Source of the DNA: Monosiga brevicollis MX1
Lineage: Eukaryota > Opisthokonta > Choanoflagellata > Craspedida > Salpingoecidae
Direction: 5' to 3'
DNA length: 64,000 nucleotides
Assembly (NCBI RefSeq): GCF_000002865.3
Contig: NW_001865051.1
Location: 430,066-494,065, forward strand
A program made the translations under genes and the position numbers. Every line of letters starts with the position of its first letter. Position 1 is the first letter of the stretch. Under the pieces are notes generated by a model. The model was not told where the DNA came from. It saw only the letters and a list, made by a program, of their open reading frames with translations, and did no database searches. Of this stretch, positions 23,335 through 35,400 are shown piece by piece.

Positions 23335-26300
23335 TCACACTGATATCGCGCAGGCAGCAATGTCGCTTGCACGCTGAACCAAAGCATCGTAGTCGTCCAC
23401 AGTCAGGATGAGCTTGCTAAGTGCAGCGCCATCCGTGCGATCTTGGCTGTCAAACTGTCTGGAGCGCCCAACATAGTACGACACGTTTGAGGAAGACACG
23501 CCCGCACCCGTGAGTACAGCCATCAATGTGGCATCAAGTTCGTCCACGATGCGCCGTGCCGTCGCAGTAATAGCCCGAGTTTGATTCCGATCACTGTTGC
23601 TGCCGTCCGTCTGAAACAAAACGATGCGTCTTGAGGCGTTGTAGCGAGCCGGATCGCTTGCCTTCAAATCCCGCAAGCTCTGCTCAACCAACTCCAGAGC
23701 TGGCAAGTAGTTGGTCGCGCCATTGACGGCAATCTGAGCCACGCGCTGTTGCAGCTGAGCCCAGTCGGAAGTGAACAAGGGCTCACTGCCGAGCGCAGTT
23801 GCCGTCGTGCCAAACGTAAACAAGGCCATGCGGTGTTGGCTTGCAGCAGAGTCTAGATGGAATCCTTCACGCGCGATGGTGCGCACAAACGCCCTTGCCT
23901 GTTCCATGTAGTCGGTCATGCTTCCGGACACGTCGACCACCATCAAGACGTCGGCCGCCTCTGCATACTCAGCATGTGACGAGTATTGCTGAACATATCG
24001 CAGGGCACGCTCTGGATTACCTTGTCGGCCAGCAAAGAGCTCATCTCGCAGCTTGAGAGAGGCCACGTGGGCGGCCTCGCACTGCCGCAGTGCAGCAAAG
24101 GACGCGTTCAAGAATTCCGCGTGCACAGCCCGCCGTGCCTGATCAAGCGCGATGGGCAGCTTTGAAAAGCTGCCGGATCGGATGGTGTCTGGGTAATGCT
24201 CCTTGAGCAAACTTTTAAGATCCGGCAAACACAAAACGAGGCGGTAGCTACCAGGATTGTCCTCTCGCGCCGTGCGGCCCTGAATCTGAATCTGCTCGGC
24301 AACTTCCGTGGACAGAAAGGCCTGAATGACATGCACACCACCCTTGGCCTTGATGTCACGATTAAGCACCGTAAAGTCTGATCCTCGGCCAAAGGGCGCC
24401 GTGGCCAAGGTGATGGAGTTTTGGCGCGTGGCCTGCCGAATGCGATGAGGAATGTCTGGCTTGCCTACATCAATAATGTTGATGTCGCGCCCACCCAGCT
24501 TGCCCTGAAACTCAGCAGAGGCCTGGAAGGCCTCGCGTGCTGTCGAATTGGGGAAGAACACAATCACGGCGCGTCCCGAGGAGCGAACATGACACTCGTC
24601 GGCGATCGCTTGATGCTGCTGCGCCATGTTTTCGGTGATTAGCACCGGATCAAGCACGAGCCGCGTGGCGCCATACATGGAGGGCATGACGCATTGGCGC
24701 TCAATATTGAAGCGGTCGTTCAAGAGAGTCGTGTCTTCAGGCATCGTGCCAGTCACGCCAGAAATCATATCAAAGCTTTGAATAATCTTCACGAAACTAA
24801 AGTGCCCTGCCGTAAATAGCATGCCAATGTGATCGGCGCAGACTTCGGGCGGCACGCGCCCACGGCCTTCTTCCATCAGGTAGGCAAACTGCGTCTCGTA
24901 GCCGTACACCACATCAGCGCTGTTTTCATCCAGACCCTGCCGCTTGTACACAATCCGCCCTTGATCGTCAACGCTGTGTGGGTGCTGGTTCTTCTCAATC
25001 GCAGCCCGACCTGCCACTACGAGGTTGAAGATGGTCGGCATCAGATTCTTCGCGTGGACATATCTCTGTAGCAAGGTCTGGGCTTCGGGTAGCTGCTGAA
25101 CCTGCTGAGCTGTGAGCGTTTTATTGCTCCACACTGCTCGCATGAGTGCGGTAAAGTCCTTGTCGTGAACAAGCGTGCCTGGGTTGTAGGGCTCCGTCAA
25201 GAAAACGGGCGACAGCAGAGTGTCCACTTCGTCGACCAAAAGAATTGTCGGCCTTGTGTGGCTCTGAGGCTTGCCGTCGGACAGCTTGCCCGTCACAATC
25301 AAGGTTTGGAGAGCATCCCGGATGTCACCAGAGGTATTGAGCGCCTCCCGTGCCAAATCTGTCAAGGTGCTGTATTGAATGTGTTTGCTCACAGCTAACA
25401 GCTCAAAAAAGGCCTTAAAGTCTTCATAGTCGCGAGTACTGAGGATGGCGCTGTAACAGGCACAGGCCACATCAAAGCCCAGGAGGCTGTAGATGACGCT
25501 AGCAAACCCCAGCAGAATACGCTTGCCTCCACCCGTTTGCAGCTGTACAAAGGCACCTCCAAGCTTGGACTTGGCTGCATTTGGCACGAAGCTCTTGCAC
25601 CAGGCACCAAGGCCAGCAATCCACCCCTTGGACTGGCTCAGCCCGACAAGCTCGAACAGGGCCAGAATTTGGATGACATGCAGCTCCTTATAGATGCCGT
25701 GACTGGATTTGGTTGTTTTTGCAATTGTTGCACGACTGGAGAGGCTCCAAATGGCAGACAGATACGCCAACAGGACGGGTAGCTCACGCTTGAGCGCGCT
25801 GGCATCCCGTGCCAGCTTACGGCCATGCTGTTGTGCCGCATGCACCAAATCTGGAATGGCAGATGGTGGCTTGCGGATCAGATATTCAAACTTGGCCTGA
25901 TACCGATTGTACGCCTCTCGCAATTGGTCAGCATGTTTTGTCGAAATGGCATTCGTGCCAAGCTGCATTTTATTCAGCGCAACGTCAAGTGTCATGCTTC
26001 GAGTTGCCTCCTGGCGCTGACGGATGAGGGCTGCTGCAAAGCGCTTATAGTCTCGCTTCACCTCCTCACCGTACTCGCCTGCTGCTGACAGCGCATCTCC
26101 TAGGTCTAGGTCTGCGGTATCATCAGGTCCAGTAGTCTGCACCTGGTCAAGGCGCTCCTTTGTTCGACGTTGGACCTCAGCCTGAACTTCGTCCGAGATA
26201 CAATTGGACGCGAGTTCTTGCATACAAGCCAAGCAGGTTGCCAGGCTCGCCAGGTTCTTATTGCCCACTTTGTCAGCTTCTTGGACAAGCTGCAGCAAGG

Positions 26301-29300
26301 CTTTGACTTGCTCCGACGCCATCGAGAGCGCAGGCGCAGGCAATTGGGCCTTGGCTTGTTGTAGAAAAGCGCCGTCAAGGTCGAAGGAAAAGCGCAAAAG
26401 GGCATTCATGGGCTGCCAATCCTTGGTTTTAGCACATGCTAGCACGCTGGTCACGGCCTGGCGAGCAAAGTTGAGCAGAGAATTATCGAGGCGGCGCCTG
26501 GCATCCGCAAAATCTCTCACCAAATCCGCGTCGGCAACCACCTTGAGCTGGCCAATCCATGCATAGCATGCCGCAATCTCGTCAACCTGGTCATGTGCAG
26601 ATAAGCGCTGCTTAAACACTCGAACCAGGTCTTGCGTGAGGCTACGCCAATGGGCGACAATGGCAGTCAGCGTTCTGGCAGGGTCAAACGAGCTCCTGGC
26701 TCCAAAGAAGTTCTGGCTGCGTTGCTGCGCTTCAGCTTGCGAGCTAGCCAGGTATTTCAGCCTTTCCAAGCGTCGGTCCAGCTTTTCAGCTTCAAAGTTC
26801 GGGGTCAAAATGTCGTTCAGTGATGGCTGATCAACATCCTCTGCCCCCAACTGCGCGCCACTCGTCTCCGCAGAAACATCTCCTTTGAGTTGTGCGAAAC
26901 TCTGCTTAGCGTCTTGAAGCAAGGTCATATCAAAGCTCTGCGACTCCTCCAATCGCTTCATATTCCCGTCAAAGATGGCAAACAGTCGCTCGACGCCCTG
27001 AACGTCAAAAGCTCTCGCCATGTCAATGAAACAGTTCAGATCATCATCTGCCCGTTTGACAATGGCATCGCAGGCTGGCACGATGTAACAGGTTTGAAGG
27101 GTCATCAGGAAAGAATCTAAGCCCTTGTCTTTGAGCTCTGTCTCCAACGCCAATAAGCCCAAAACACGCCCAACAGCTGCTGCTGTGAACAACGTGCCAG
27201 TCCTTTTGTCCCTCAGCGCTTCAGCCTGGCGGGTTTGCAGCTCTTGGACGCCGCGCTGGCAGATGTTACGCAGCTTCGAGACGAAATTTGGCCTCTCGTG
27301 AACACCATCTTTGGCAAAAGTTTGTGCCAAGTTTCGAGCGGATTCTGGTGTCAGCAATTCTAGATCCTCTGCATCCTGGGCTTGTTGTATAGCATCATGC
27401 ACCTCATTTCGCTGTACACTCAAAGGGCTCTCCGAAGATTTGAAAGGCGGCAACTCGTCCCCCTGCAGAGGGTTGTAGAAGAAATCATCAAACCCACACA
27501 GCTTCGCGCGGGCCAAGCTTGGGCCTAGTTCAAAGAGGGTCGTTTCAATCTCGTCAAGTTCCTTGGCGGCAGCTTGCTCCACCCACTGGTTGACATCATC
27601 GGCCAAAGCCAGCAAGTTTGGAAAGAGCGTGTTGTCAGGGTCGTACTCTTGTGCGCGAATACGCTCAACAGCCTTGACAAATCGACTCAGTTTGGGGCCG
27701 GCACGGGCTTGCACAAGCTGCTCTACTTGCTGACGTATGGTCGTGTCAATCTCTCTGGCGTATACTTCAACTTCTGCCAAGTTGCCTTTGGGTTCAGCTG
27801 GCATTTCGTTGGCAGCATCGTTGTTTGCGTCCAGAGAGCTATCGTGAATCAGCCGGCTGGCGTCAAATACGTCATCGCGTTCGCGACTCCTCCAAGAAAT
27901 GAGCAGTGCATACAAGACCTCGGCTGTAGCAAACTGGTTTGTCGTGGTTGCTTTCCACAAGCGCTGGTGTAGACGCTTGTAAATGCTGCGGATACTCTTG
28001 GAAAATTCAGCCTCCACGTCGTGTAGCTGAAGATCAGGAAGGACCGGCGCAAGCACCTGCAGCCTGGACAGTTTCTCGTCCAACTCATCCATCTCCAGCA
28101 AGGTGCCTTGCAGCTTGTCGCCATGGCTCTGCGATTGCAAAACCTGCCGCTCCATGCGCCGTGCTTGCTTCAGTATGTCCCTGGTCGTTGGCGCAGCTGA
28201 CGCACCGCAGATTGCACAAGAGATCGGTGGCATGCAGCCCATTCAGGCGTTTCATGTGTTGCAGCGAGCTCGGTGAGAAGTTGCTCAGCACACTCATAGT
28301 TTGCCTCCTCTAGATACGCGTCAAACTGGGACCTGATCTCCTTCAAAGCGCGGTCGTCATCGTCATGCAAGTGGGCTAATAGCTGATCAATGCCAGAAAA
28401 GTGCTCCTGCAGTACGCTGGCGCCCAACAGCGCTTGTTTGGTCTCTTGAGCACTCGCGAGATTGCCACTACTTTGGTTCTGGCGGTGTTCCAAAACGAGC
28501 TGCTCCAACTTTCGGTTCACAGCATCCTTTGCTTGCGCATACACGGGCTGCCCAAGCTTCTGCATGTCGGGGTTACAACTGTCATTGAGGCCTTGGAGGT
28601 AGGCCAGCTCAGCTCGTGTTTGCCCGAGGTCCCCAGTAGCCGTTGCACTTCGGACTGCGTCAAGCAGAGTTTGCGCATGAGCTTGAACTTGGTTCATGAG
28701 ATCGGTGCGCCTGACCTCTAGACTCGTACGCAGAGACGACCAATCCTGAGACTGAAACAAGGGACAATTGGAGCGGATGTGCTCTGCAAAGGCAATGGTG
28801 CGGACCAGCCAGGCCATGTCGTTCTCCCGCGTTGTGGACGGAGCCTTGACAACTTCAAAGGCCTGCAATGTTTTGTCAACCTCGTCCACCGCTGTTGTGA
28901 GGCGACGACACTCGAGTTCAACGTGCTCAGGCCCCAGCGTGTCTTGTAGAGGATGAAAGCGGCAGAGATATTGCACCTCAAAGTCATTGATTGGATCCTT
29001 GGTTGAAATCGACTCGCACACCGAAGAAACGAGGCTGCCAAGGCTCTCGCGCAGCGCCTGTTCTGTGCGTCGCAGCACAGACTCGGTCGTGGCAACTTGA
29101 AGCACGGTGACCATTTGTACAGTCGCGTTGTCTTCATGTGCTTCAAAAAGCTCTGAAGGCTCTTGCAGTATCCGACCATCCACGATGATGGGGTCAAGGC
29201 AGCGATATGAGACGAGCTTCTGCGTGGCGCGAGCCATAGCCTCGAAAGCATCTTGACTTGCTTGGCCCTCGACGATTTTGTCAAGGATTATGTTGCTCTC

Positions 29301-31172
29301 CGTGTGCAGAGCGGCCAGCTGGCTGAGGAGTGTGCGCGCTTGATTCTGCACATCCCGCACCGCGCTATTGCGTCGAAACACTGCGACAAGCAGCGAAAGC
29401 TGCTGGAGACTCTTTTCGGCCGCCGACAAATTGTTTTTGGCCATTGCATCATTAATGGGGCGTCCAACGCCGGTCCGAATGGCGCCTTCAAATGTGGCCT
29501 TTTGGCTCTGAAAGTACGGCGCCTGGCCGGGCGGCAAATACTTGGAAGCAAAATTTTCTTCTAGCCCTTGCAACAAATTTAGAGTACGCCCGAGTCGCTG
29601 GACTGTAGCCTCATCTGCACTGCAATCGGCAATCAGGTCGCTGATGGTCTGGATCACCTTGCACATGATCTCGACCGCAGCGTTGAGCGCTTGCTTGTCG
29701 TTCTCAAACATGGTTTGCACGACCTCGAGCTCCGAGACAGAGCTATAGGCACAACCGCGTTCATGCAGGTCGAGCGCCTGGTGCAAAGCCGGCCATTGAT
29801 TATAATCAAACAAACCAGCTTGTTGCGTGCTCTCTTTTAGAGCGGCAACCACGGTGCCAAGCGTGCGCTGCGCCTCTTGGGCGTGTTCGCGCAACTGCTT
29901 GGCCAAGGGCGACCAAAGCTGCTTGACTTGGCACATCGATGCCAAGCAAGAATCAAACTGGATCAGTTGCGGCACCTCTGGTAGGACGTCGGCATCAAAT
30001 GGGAGTTTCTCATTGGCCTTGCGGATGCGATCATGCAAAGCCTCTCCAACGGCGCGTGCCATCCCCTTCAAAGTCTGTAGCAGTCGAGAATGATCCCACG
30101 ACTGTGTCGACAAATCTTGGAGCTCTGGGCAAATACTGCCAAGCTCCCAAAGCTCGTGTTCGGCCACTGATGGCTGCTGCAACTCCGAATTGAAACAAGA
30201 CAACTTTTGCAGCAGCTGCATTTGACGTGCTGCCTCGTGATACTCGGCTGCACGCAACGCACTGACAAAGCCCTGGATGTGGCGCTGTACTAGCGCCGCC
30301 ACCTGGCTAAGGCCCGAAATGTAGCGCTCAGTAATCGCTTCATCGGCAATTGGTTCAGCAAGGATGCGCATGGTGGTCAAGGGGGCAGCGCCTTTCCAGA
30401 AGTTCTGCTCCTTGTTTGTCAAGATCTCGATCAGCTCCTCCAAGCGCTTGCCGACGACAACCCGAACTTCGGCCACCTCGCTATCCTTCAAGGGGGATCC
30501 CAAGGTTGCCGACCCACTTGCGCTGTATTTAACGTGCTCCAAGACGCGGTACCATCCAGCATCGTTATCGTCTGCAGTGCAACGAGGTTGAAAGGAGGAT
30601 TGACTCGAGTGAGAAAAATGTAGGATCGGTAAGGACGCCTAAGCGAGCCGAATCGGGTGATGCAAAGATTTACCAGCAGACTGGACGTGACGAGGATGGC
30701 AGTCCTCGTAGTTTTGCCCAAGGCCTGTGGCGTGCGAGTATGAGAAAAGCGGGTATCGAGTCGAAAGAAACATGGTGGGCTCGCCGACCTCACCTGAGAA
30801 AAGCAAGGTATTCTGTGTTTGTTTCAAGCACTTTGGTGGCCCAAGACTGTCATCACTGTCACTATCACTGTCACCGTCACCATCACCATCATCATCACCG
30901 TCACCATCCAGGTCAGGATCCAGGTCGATGACTTCGAAATCTTCATCTGCAGCAGGTCCACGCCGTGCTTCTAAAAAGGTTTTAAGACATTGAATGAAGT
31001 TTTTGGCGTCTCTTTTCTCTTGAGATGACAGTGAACCGGGCAGAGTATCAACTTGATCCGATATCTGTGCCACACAATTGAGCAACTGCTCAAACGCCTC
31101 CGCTCGGTGGAAATCGTCGTGCATTTCAATGTCGCTGAACATGGCATCTACGCGTTGTTGATTCCTGTTCAT
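23335..31172 (-). CDS. Giant SecA-like ATPase with C-terminal vWA domain
   Basis: About 2,500 residues. Exon 1 (30794-31172) encodes an acidic Asp-rich N-terminus and splices in phase (G|AC) to an exon starting at 30571 that runs 7.2 kb to TGA at 23335. The N-terminal ~1,500 residues are predicted helical with no recognised domain. A SecA-type DEAD motor follows: FVQLQTGGGKRILLGF (Walker A position, about 25.53 kb), ACYSAILSTRDYEDF, ILLVDEVDTLL (Walker B), SGVTGTMPED, TLATAPFGRGSDF and IQGRTAREDNPGSYRL (motif VI). These match bacterial SecA motifs in order, but Walker A has GKR instead of GKT/S. The C-terminus is a vWA domain with MIDAS DVSGSM and QTDGSNSD. No signal peptide or TM segment is seen. 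The reading frame changes within about 28.17-28.24 kb. That may be a 38-base GTGCGT...AAG micro-intron, an assembly indel, or two genes (790- and 1635-codon frames). Function is unknown; a remodelling or translocation ATPase is only inferred. Confidence 0.8.
28170..28242 (-). other. Reading-frame switch inside the SecA-like gene
   Basis: The upstream frame ends with TGA at 28170, while the downstream frame is open from at least 28242 and includes an ATG there. Both frames are coding-like right up to the overlap. A GTGCGT donor and a GAAG acceptor 38 bases apart would join them in phase (length 2 mod 3), but 38 bases is very short for this genome. A one-base sequence error is equally possible. 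Confidence 0.6.
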
Positions 31173-31631
31173 GATGCTGTTTTCCAGGCTTGGGCTACCT
31201 CGCCCTGCCCTCGAGCGACAATGGTGCTGCGAAAATGCCCTGTCGAGTGTCTGTGTGGGGTGCTTTCAAAGCTTCAGGCGGACTCGCTTTGATTTGCTTG
31301 TGAACCAAACCAAACCAAAACAAAAAAAAAAAAGCTGTGGAATTCCCAAGATCTTGCTAAAGCATGATTGTGTCAGGCTTGCTCATCATAATTATTATCA
31401 CAAAATTGGGGTATCAATTCATTCTCATAAAAGCTTCTCGGGCCACAAGCTTTGCTGACCAAGCAGGGTTAGGGAATCGCACTGCGTTCAGCCACTGTGG
31501 TAGCGGGCAAGGGAAAAGAGAAGGCACAGCAAGGGGTCACTCAAGTCCCCAAGATACATAAACAAAGGGGGAGGTGGGATGGGCAGTCAATCACAGTCAT
31601 GTCACGTTTAAAAGAACAACACAAAGCGCGC
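31173..31631. other. Intergenic region upstream of the SecA-like gene
   Basis: Presumed promoter of the SecA-like gene (minus) plus the 3' flank of the SERBP1/Stf2-like gene. It holds a short poly-A at about 31321-31333 and an A/T-rich patch near 31385-31430. Nothing else is visible. Confidence 0.45.
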
Positions 31632-31847
31632 TTAGTGGGCGGCAGCGGCGGGCGCAGGGCTGTGGTATTCCTCGAGGCCTTGCTTGATATCGTCACTGGC
31701 GCTGCCCCAGTTGTGAGCGCCACTGCCGTGCTTCTTTGAGTCGGAGGAGACACCCGAGTGGTGGTCCTTGCCAGCGTGCGCCTTGGCGCCAGCTTGTTGC
31801 TTGATCTGGGAGGGCTTGAAGCCTTGCGTGCGGTACGTCTTCGTCAT
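31632..31847 (-). CDS. Small SERBP1/HABP4/Stf2-motif protein, 71 residues
   Basis: Intronless 71-codon gene. The ATG at 31847 is preferred over an in-frame ATG ten codons upstream because MTKTYRTQGFKP resembles the start of Stf2-type proteins (MTRTNKW in yeast). The key motif is KKHGSGAHNWGSASDDI, matching the K-x-G-S-G-x-x-N-W-G-x(3)-D-[DE] core shared by human SERBP1 (RGGSGSHNWGTVKDEL) and yeast Stf2 (KKQGSGKGNWGKPGDEI). In the larger proteins this part belongs to the HABP4/PAI-RBP1 domain, associated with RNA or ribosome binding; Stf2 is linked to ATP synthase stabilisation and desiccation tolerance. The rest is Lys/Gly/Ala-rich, polar and likely disordered, ending in poly-Ala. The function of a stand-alone short form here is not known. 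Confidence 0.72.
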   Translation of the reverse strand: MTKTYRTQGFKPSQIKQQAGAKAHAGKDHHSGVSSDSKKHGSGAHNWGSASDDIKQGLEEYHSPAPAAAAH

Positions 31848-32103
31848 GGTGGACAGGTGAGGTGATGCAGCAGCCAAAAAAAAGGGCAGTCGGGCGTCGA
31901 GTCCGAGCGCTTGTCAGGCCAGTCGTAGCAGGTTTCGTCTGTGTCTATGATCGTTCACGAACACGAGATGATAGTAAAATGCCACTGGCCCGCCCGCCCG
32001 CGTCAAACGTCAAGCGTCCACAGCTACAGCCACCACAGCTCGCCCTGCCCCGTGTGTGTGTGTGTGTGTGTGTGTGATGGCCCATCAAAACAGCTCGGGC
32101 GTC

Positions 32104-32176
<73 letters not shown>

Positions 32177-32456
32177 TCTATTGATGTGTTAGGGAAAAGT
32201 TATGTGTTGGGGTCGTGTTGGGCCAGCGGTACGTGTGTATTGCCAAGGGACCCAGTGACGCGCGATGTAATTTGTGCAAGGCTTGTGCAAAGGCTTCCCT
32301 CCTTGCGCAAAGGAAAACACGTCACAGGACCCTTTGGAAGCTGCTAGCGCTTTGGAAGCTGCTAGCGCATCATGAAAAAAGGCTGACAAATGGTCCCTGA
32401 CTATGATGCAATTTCTTCGCTTCGGAACACAAGATGAATTGTCATCATTTTCGTTC
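31848..32456. other. Intergenic region with two TG microsatellites
   Basis: Contains TG runs at about 32053-32077 and 32106-32170 and an 18-bp perfect tandem duplication (TTTGGAAGCTGCTAGCGC) at 32333-32368. No exon is convincing. Confidence 0.6.
32106..32170. repeat. (TG)n microsatellite
   Basis: About 32 uninterrupted TG units, with a shorter run about 30 bases to the left. Confidence 0.95.
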
Positions 32457-35400
32457 TCACGTCTGGTTGTGCAGTGTGCGCTGGCGCAGGCGGGCCAGGC
32501 GATCACGGATACTCTCCAACTCTAAGGAAGGTAGTTCAAAGGCACGACAACGATAGGGCCGTGTGAGTGAGCCATCTCTTTCCAAGACTGGGGAGCGCCC
32601 ACCGATGGCGCCTGCCATGGAGCAAGAGGCCTCCGATCATGCTACCTTGGTCTCGAGGACTCGCAGTCGCAGATGCCAGCACGCCCAGGCTCTGTTGCGG
32701 AGTGTGCGTGGTCGGTTGTGTCCGCACGGGCGATGGGGCTGTGCTTGAGGTGCGTCGCTGAATCGGTGAGGTCGGGAGGGACTCGCCCGACGGCGGCGCG
32801 TAGCCCTTTGAAAATACCCGCTGCGGTGAAGAGGGAAGGAGGAGTCGCTCCGGTCTATGAAATCGTCAACACAAAGCGGCGAAATAGCAAAAGTTTGAGA
32901 GCCACCGAAAGCAAGAAGCTAGCAAGGAAGCGGATGGCACAGGAGAAAAAAAAAAAAACAGGAAAGAGAACAAGGAAGAAAGAGCGGCGGTGGCGGTGGA
33001 GGTGGTCGGCACGTACTGTGATGCTGCCAGGGAACCCGCCGGCGACGCCCACTCATCCTCGTGTACCGGTGATTCATGTCCCAAGCTCAGATCCAGTGGC
33101 AGCTCCAAGGGCGAAGGTGCGCCGCGAGCCACATCAGGTGCGCCGCGAGCCACACCAGGTGATGCGGTTCCAGGCATGTAATCCAATCCGCTTGCTCCAG
33201 CCGCAGCGGGCGCCGTATCCAACGTGACGGAGATATCGGAGTACAAACTGTCAGCTTCCTGATCGAGCCAGTCACCCACGGCGTCGGTGCCTATTTGCTC
33301 GTCAGGCGCTGATGGCGTCAGCGCTCGAGCACGGCTTTCTTCTTCGGGTGCAGAAGGCGTTACTGCCACAAAACGACCCGTTCCATCATTTGCTTCGCGG
33401 GCTGAGCGGTCCAAACTCGTTGCAATCCGCCGCACACCAGGGCGCGCTTGGCTGCGCTTGGCTGACGTCGGCAAACGCGCTCGCGCCGGATCACGAGGGT
33501 GGGCAGCGACGGCGTGCTTGCTCGGGGTCCAAGCTGCTTCAACAAGATCGGACTCTGTTTCAAGTGGGGCACTGGGCTGCCGAGCTACCGCCGTTGGTCT
33601 CGCTGCAGGCTCGGCGGGAGTAGAGAGCGGCGGCGTGGGTGCGGTTGGTGTGCGCGGAAGCTGGTGGCGCGTTTGAAAGGCATGGCTGGGGCTGAGCTGC
33701 TCTACCATATCCTCCAACCCAAAACTTGGCCCAGCGTTGACGCCAAAAGGCTGAGCCAAAGACCTGGTACTGGCCCCTGGACTAGGAAGCGGGGAGCCAT
33801 CGACACTGCCCAGTTCGCCCTCGCCCGACTCGTCATCCCCATCCTGCATCAACTGGGCAACTCGAGAAGCGAGGTCATCGAGAGGATCAGCGCGCGGTTG
33901 CGGTGCGGCCAACAAGCCGGGAGTCTGAGCTGTGTTACCACGCGTCGAAGCTCGAGCAGCCACTCCGGGTGATGGTGCCTGTTCAATCTGGGCCGTGTGG
34001 TCGCGGGCAAAGATGGGCTTGGGTACGCGCGATGGTGCTGGCTGACTGGGGTTTGAGCTTTTCCGCATGGGCGGAGAAGAAGAGGGGGTTGTGTCCACGG
34101 GTGCACTCTGACGAGCGACATTTGGTTGTCTATTCTGGCTCTGAGCCACAGGCTCTGGCCTAGTAATGGGTTCCGGTCTGTCCTCTTCGTGTAAGGCCTA
34201 TGATCCAAGAAATCAATCATCATGTGATGACGCACGTTGGCCACATAAAGTCAGTTTTCAAATCAAACACAAAGGAAAAAAGGAAAAAAAAAGGGGAAAA
34301 AAGGAAAGGACAAACCTGTTGAAGAATGTCTTGAACGGAGCGAGGTGTCGGGACTCGTAAGGAGCGATCGTTGCGTAGGGAACGTGGTGTTGTCTGCTGC
34401 ATGGCCGACAAGAAGGCGCGCGGGGATGAAGGTTCGGTTGGTTGCATGAGCTTGGTCTCGGCCAGACTCCGCTCGGCAGGTGCTTGATGCAACGAGGAAT
34501 CAAGCTGCTGGGCCTGGGAGACATGGCGCCGACCACCATGGGAGCGCAGATTGCGCAATGCAGCAAACTGTTGGGTGGCCCGTGGCGTGGCAGGTGTGAA
34601 CATGCTGGCCAGGCGCTGATGCTCGTGTCGCCGCTCAGCCAGTCGGCTTTGCAGTTGCTCTCGCAGTTCTACCACCGCATGGGCCATGCAAGAATACGTG
34701 AACACACGATTCACCACCAGCATCACAGGCACAAGTCATCTGAGCTGGGTTGGTGGCGGCCAGAGGGACACCCGACCTTGAAACGCAGCGGCCTGGACCT
34801 TGTTGTTCGTCACGACCCGCTCGCTGGCTTGAGCCAAGGCTTCAAGCTGTCGTCGAAATACGCCATCGTGGTGCTCCTGGCTGGTCTGCCTCAGGCGCTC
34901 CAAGATGGTGGCTAGACCATGTAAGAGGGCTTGCAAATCGAGATCCTCACCGGCCGGTTTGGATGGTCGTAGCCGTCCTGTCGTTGCAGCAGAGATGTAG
35001 ATTGGCACACGGTGAGGCGAAGGGAAGTCAGTGGCGCGGGGTGTCTTCTACACCGGGGCACTGCCGTGTACCTGCATTGATATCTGCTTGACAGTAGGCC
35101 CGTAGTTTGGGCGATAATGGCGCTTCGTATTGGTGTCCGTCAAGACACACTTCTGGCCGTTGGTCGCTGGTGATGGTGCGAACAGCTTCGCGGGCGCCCT
35201 CTATAAATGCCAGGAACCAATTCCATCGATGAGATTAGTGACAAGGACCGCTGCAGGGCAGGACCAGTGCACAGACCAGTATCGTCGTTGAACGCAACAA
35301 GTTGGGACCAGTGCTGGGATGAAACTTGTAGGATGGTGCGCAGGCGACTAGCGTCATAAGCAAAACGGTGCCCGCCAGTTTCACTGGCAGCAATGGCGTC

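Noticed and set aside
30840-30935. CATCAC-type repeat as a His-rich protein
   Set aside because: The minus strand gives the Asp/Gly/Ser acidic N-terminus of the SecA-like gene, confirmed by an in-phase splice; the His-rich reading is its antisense.
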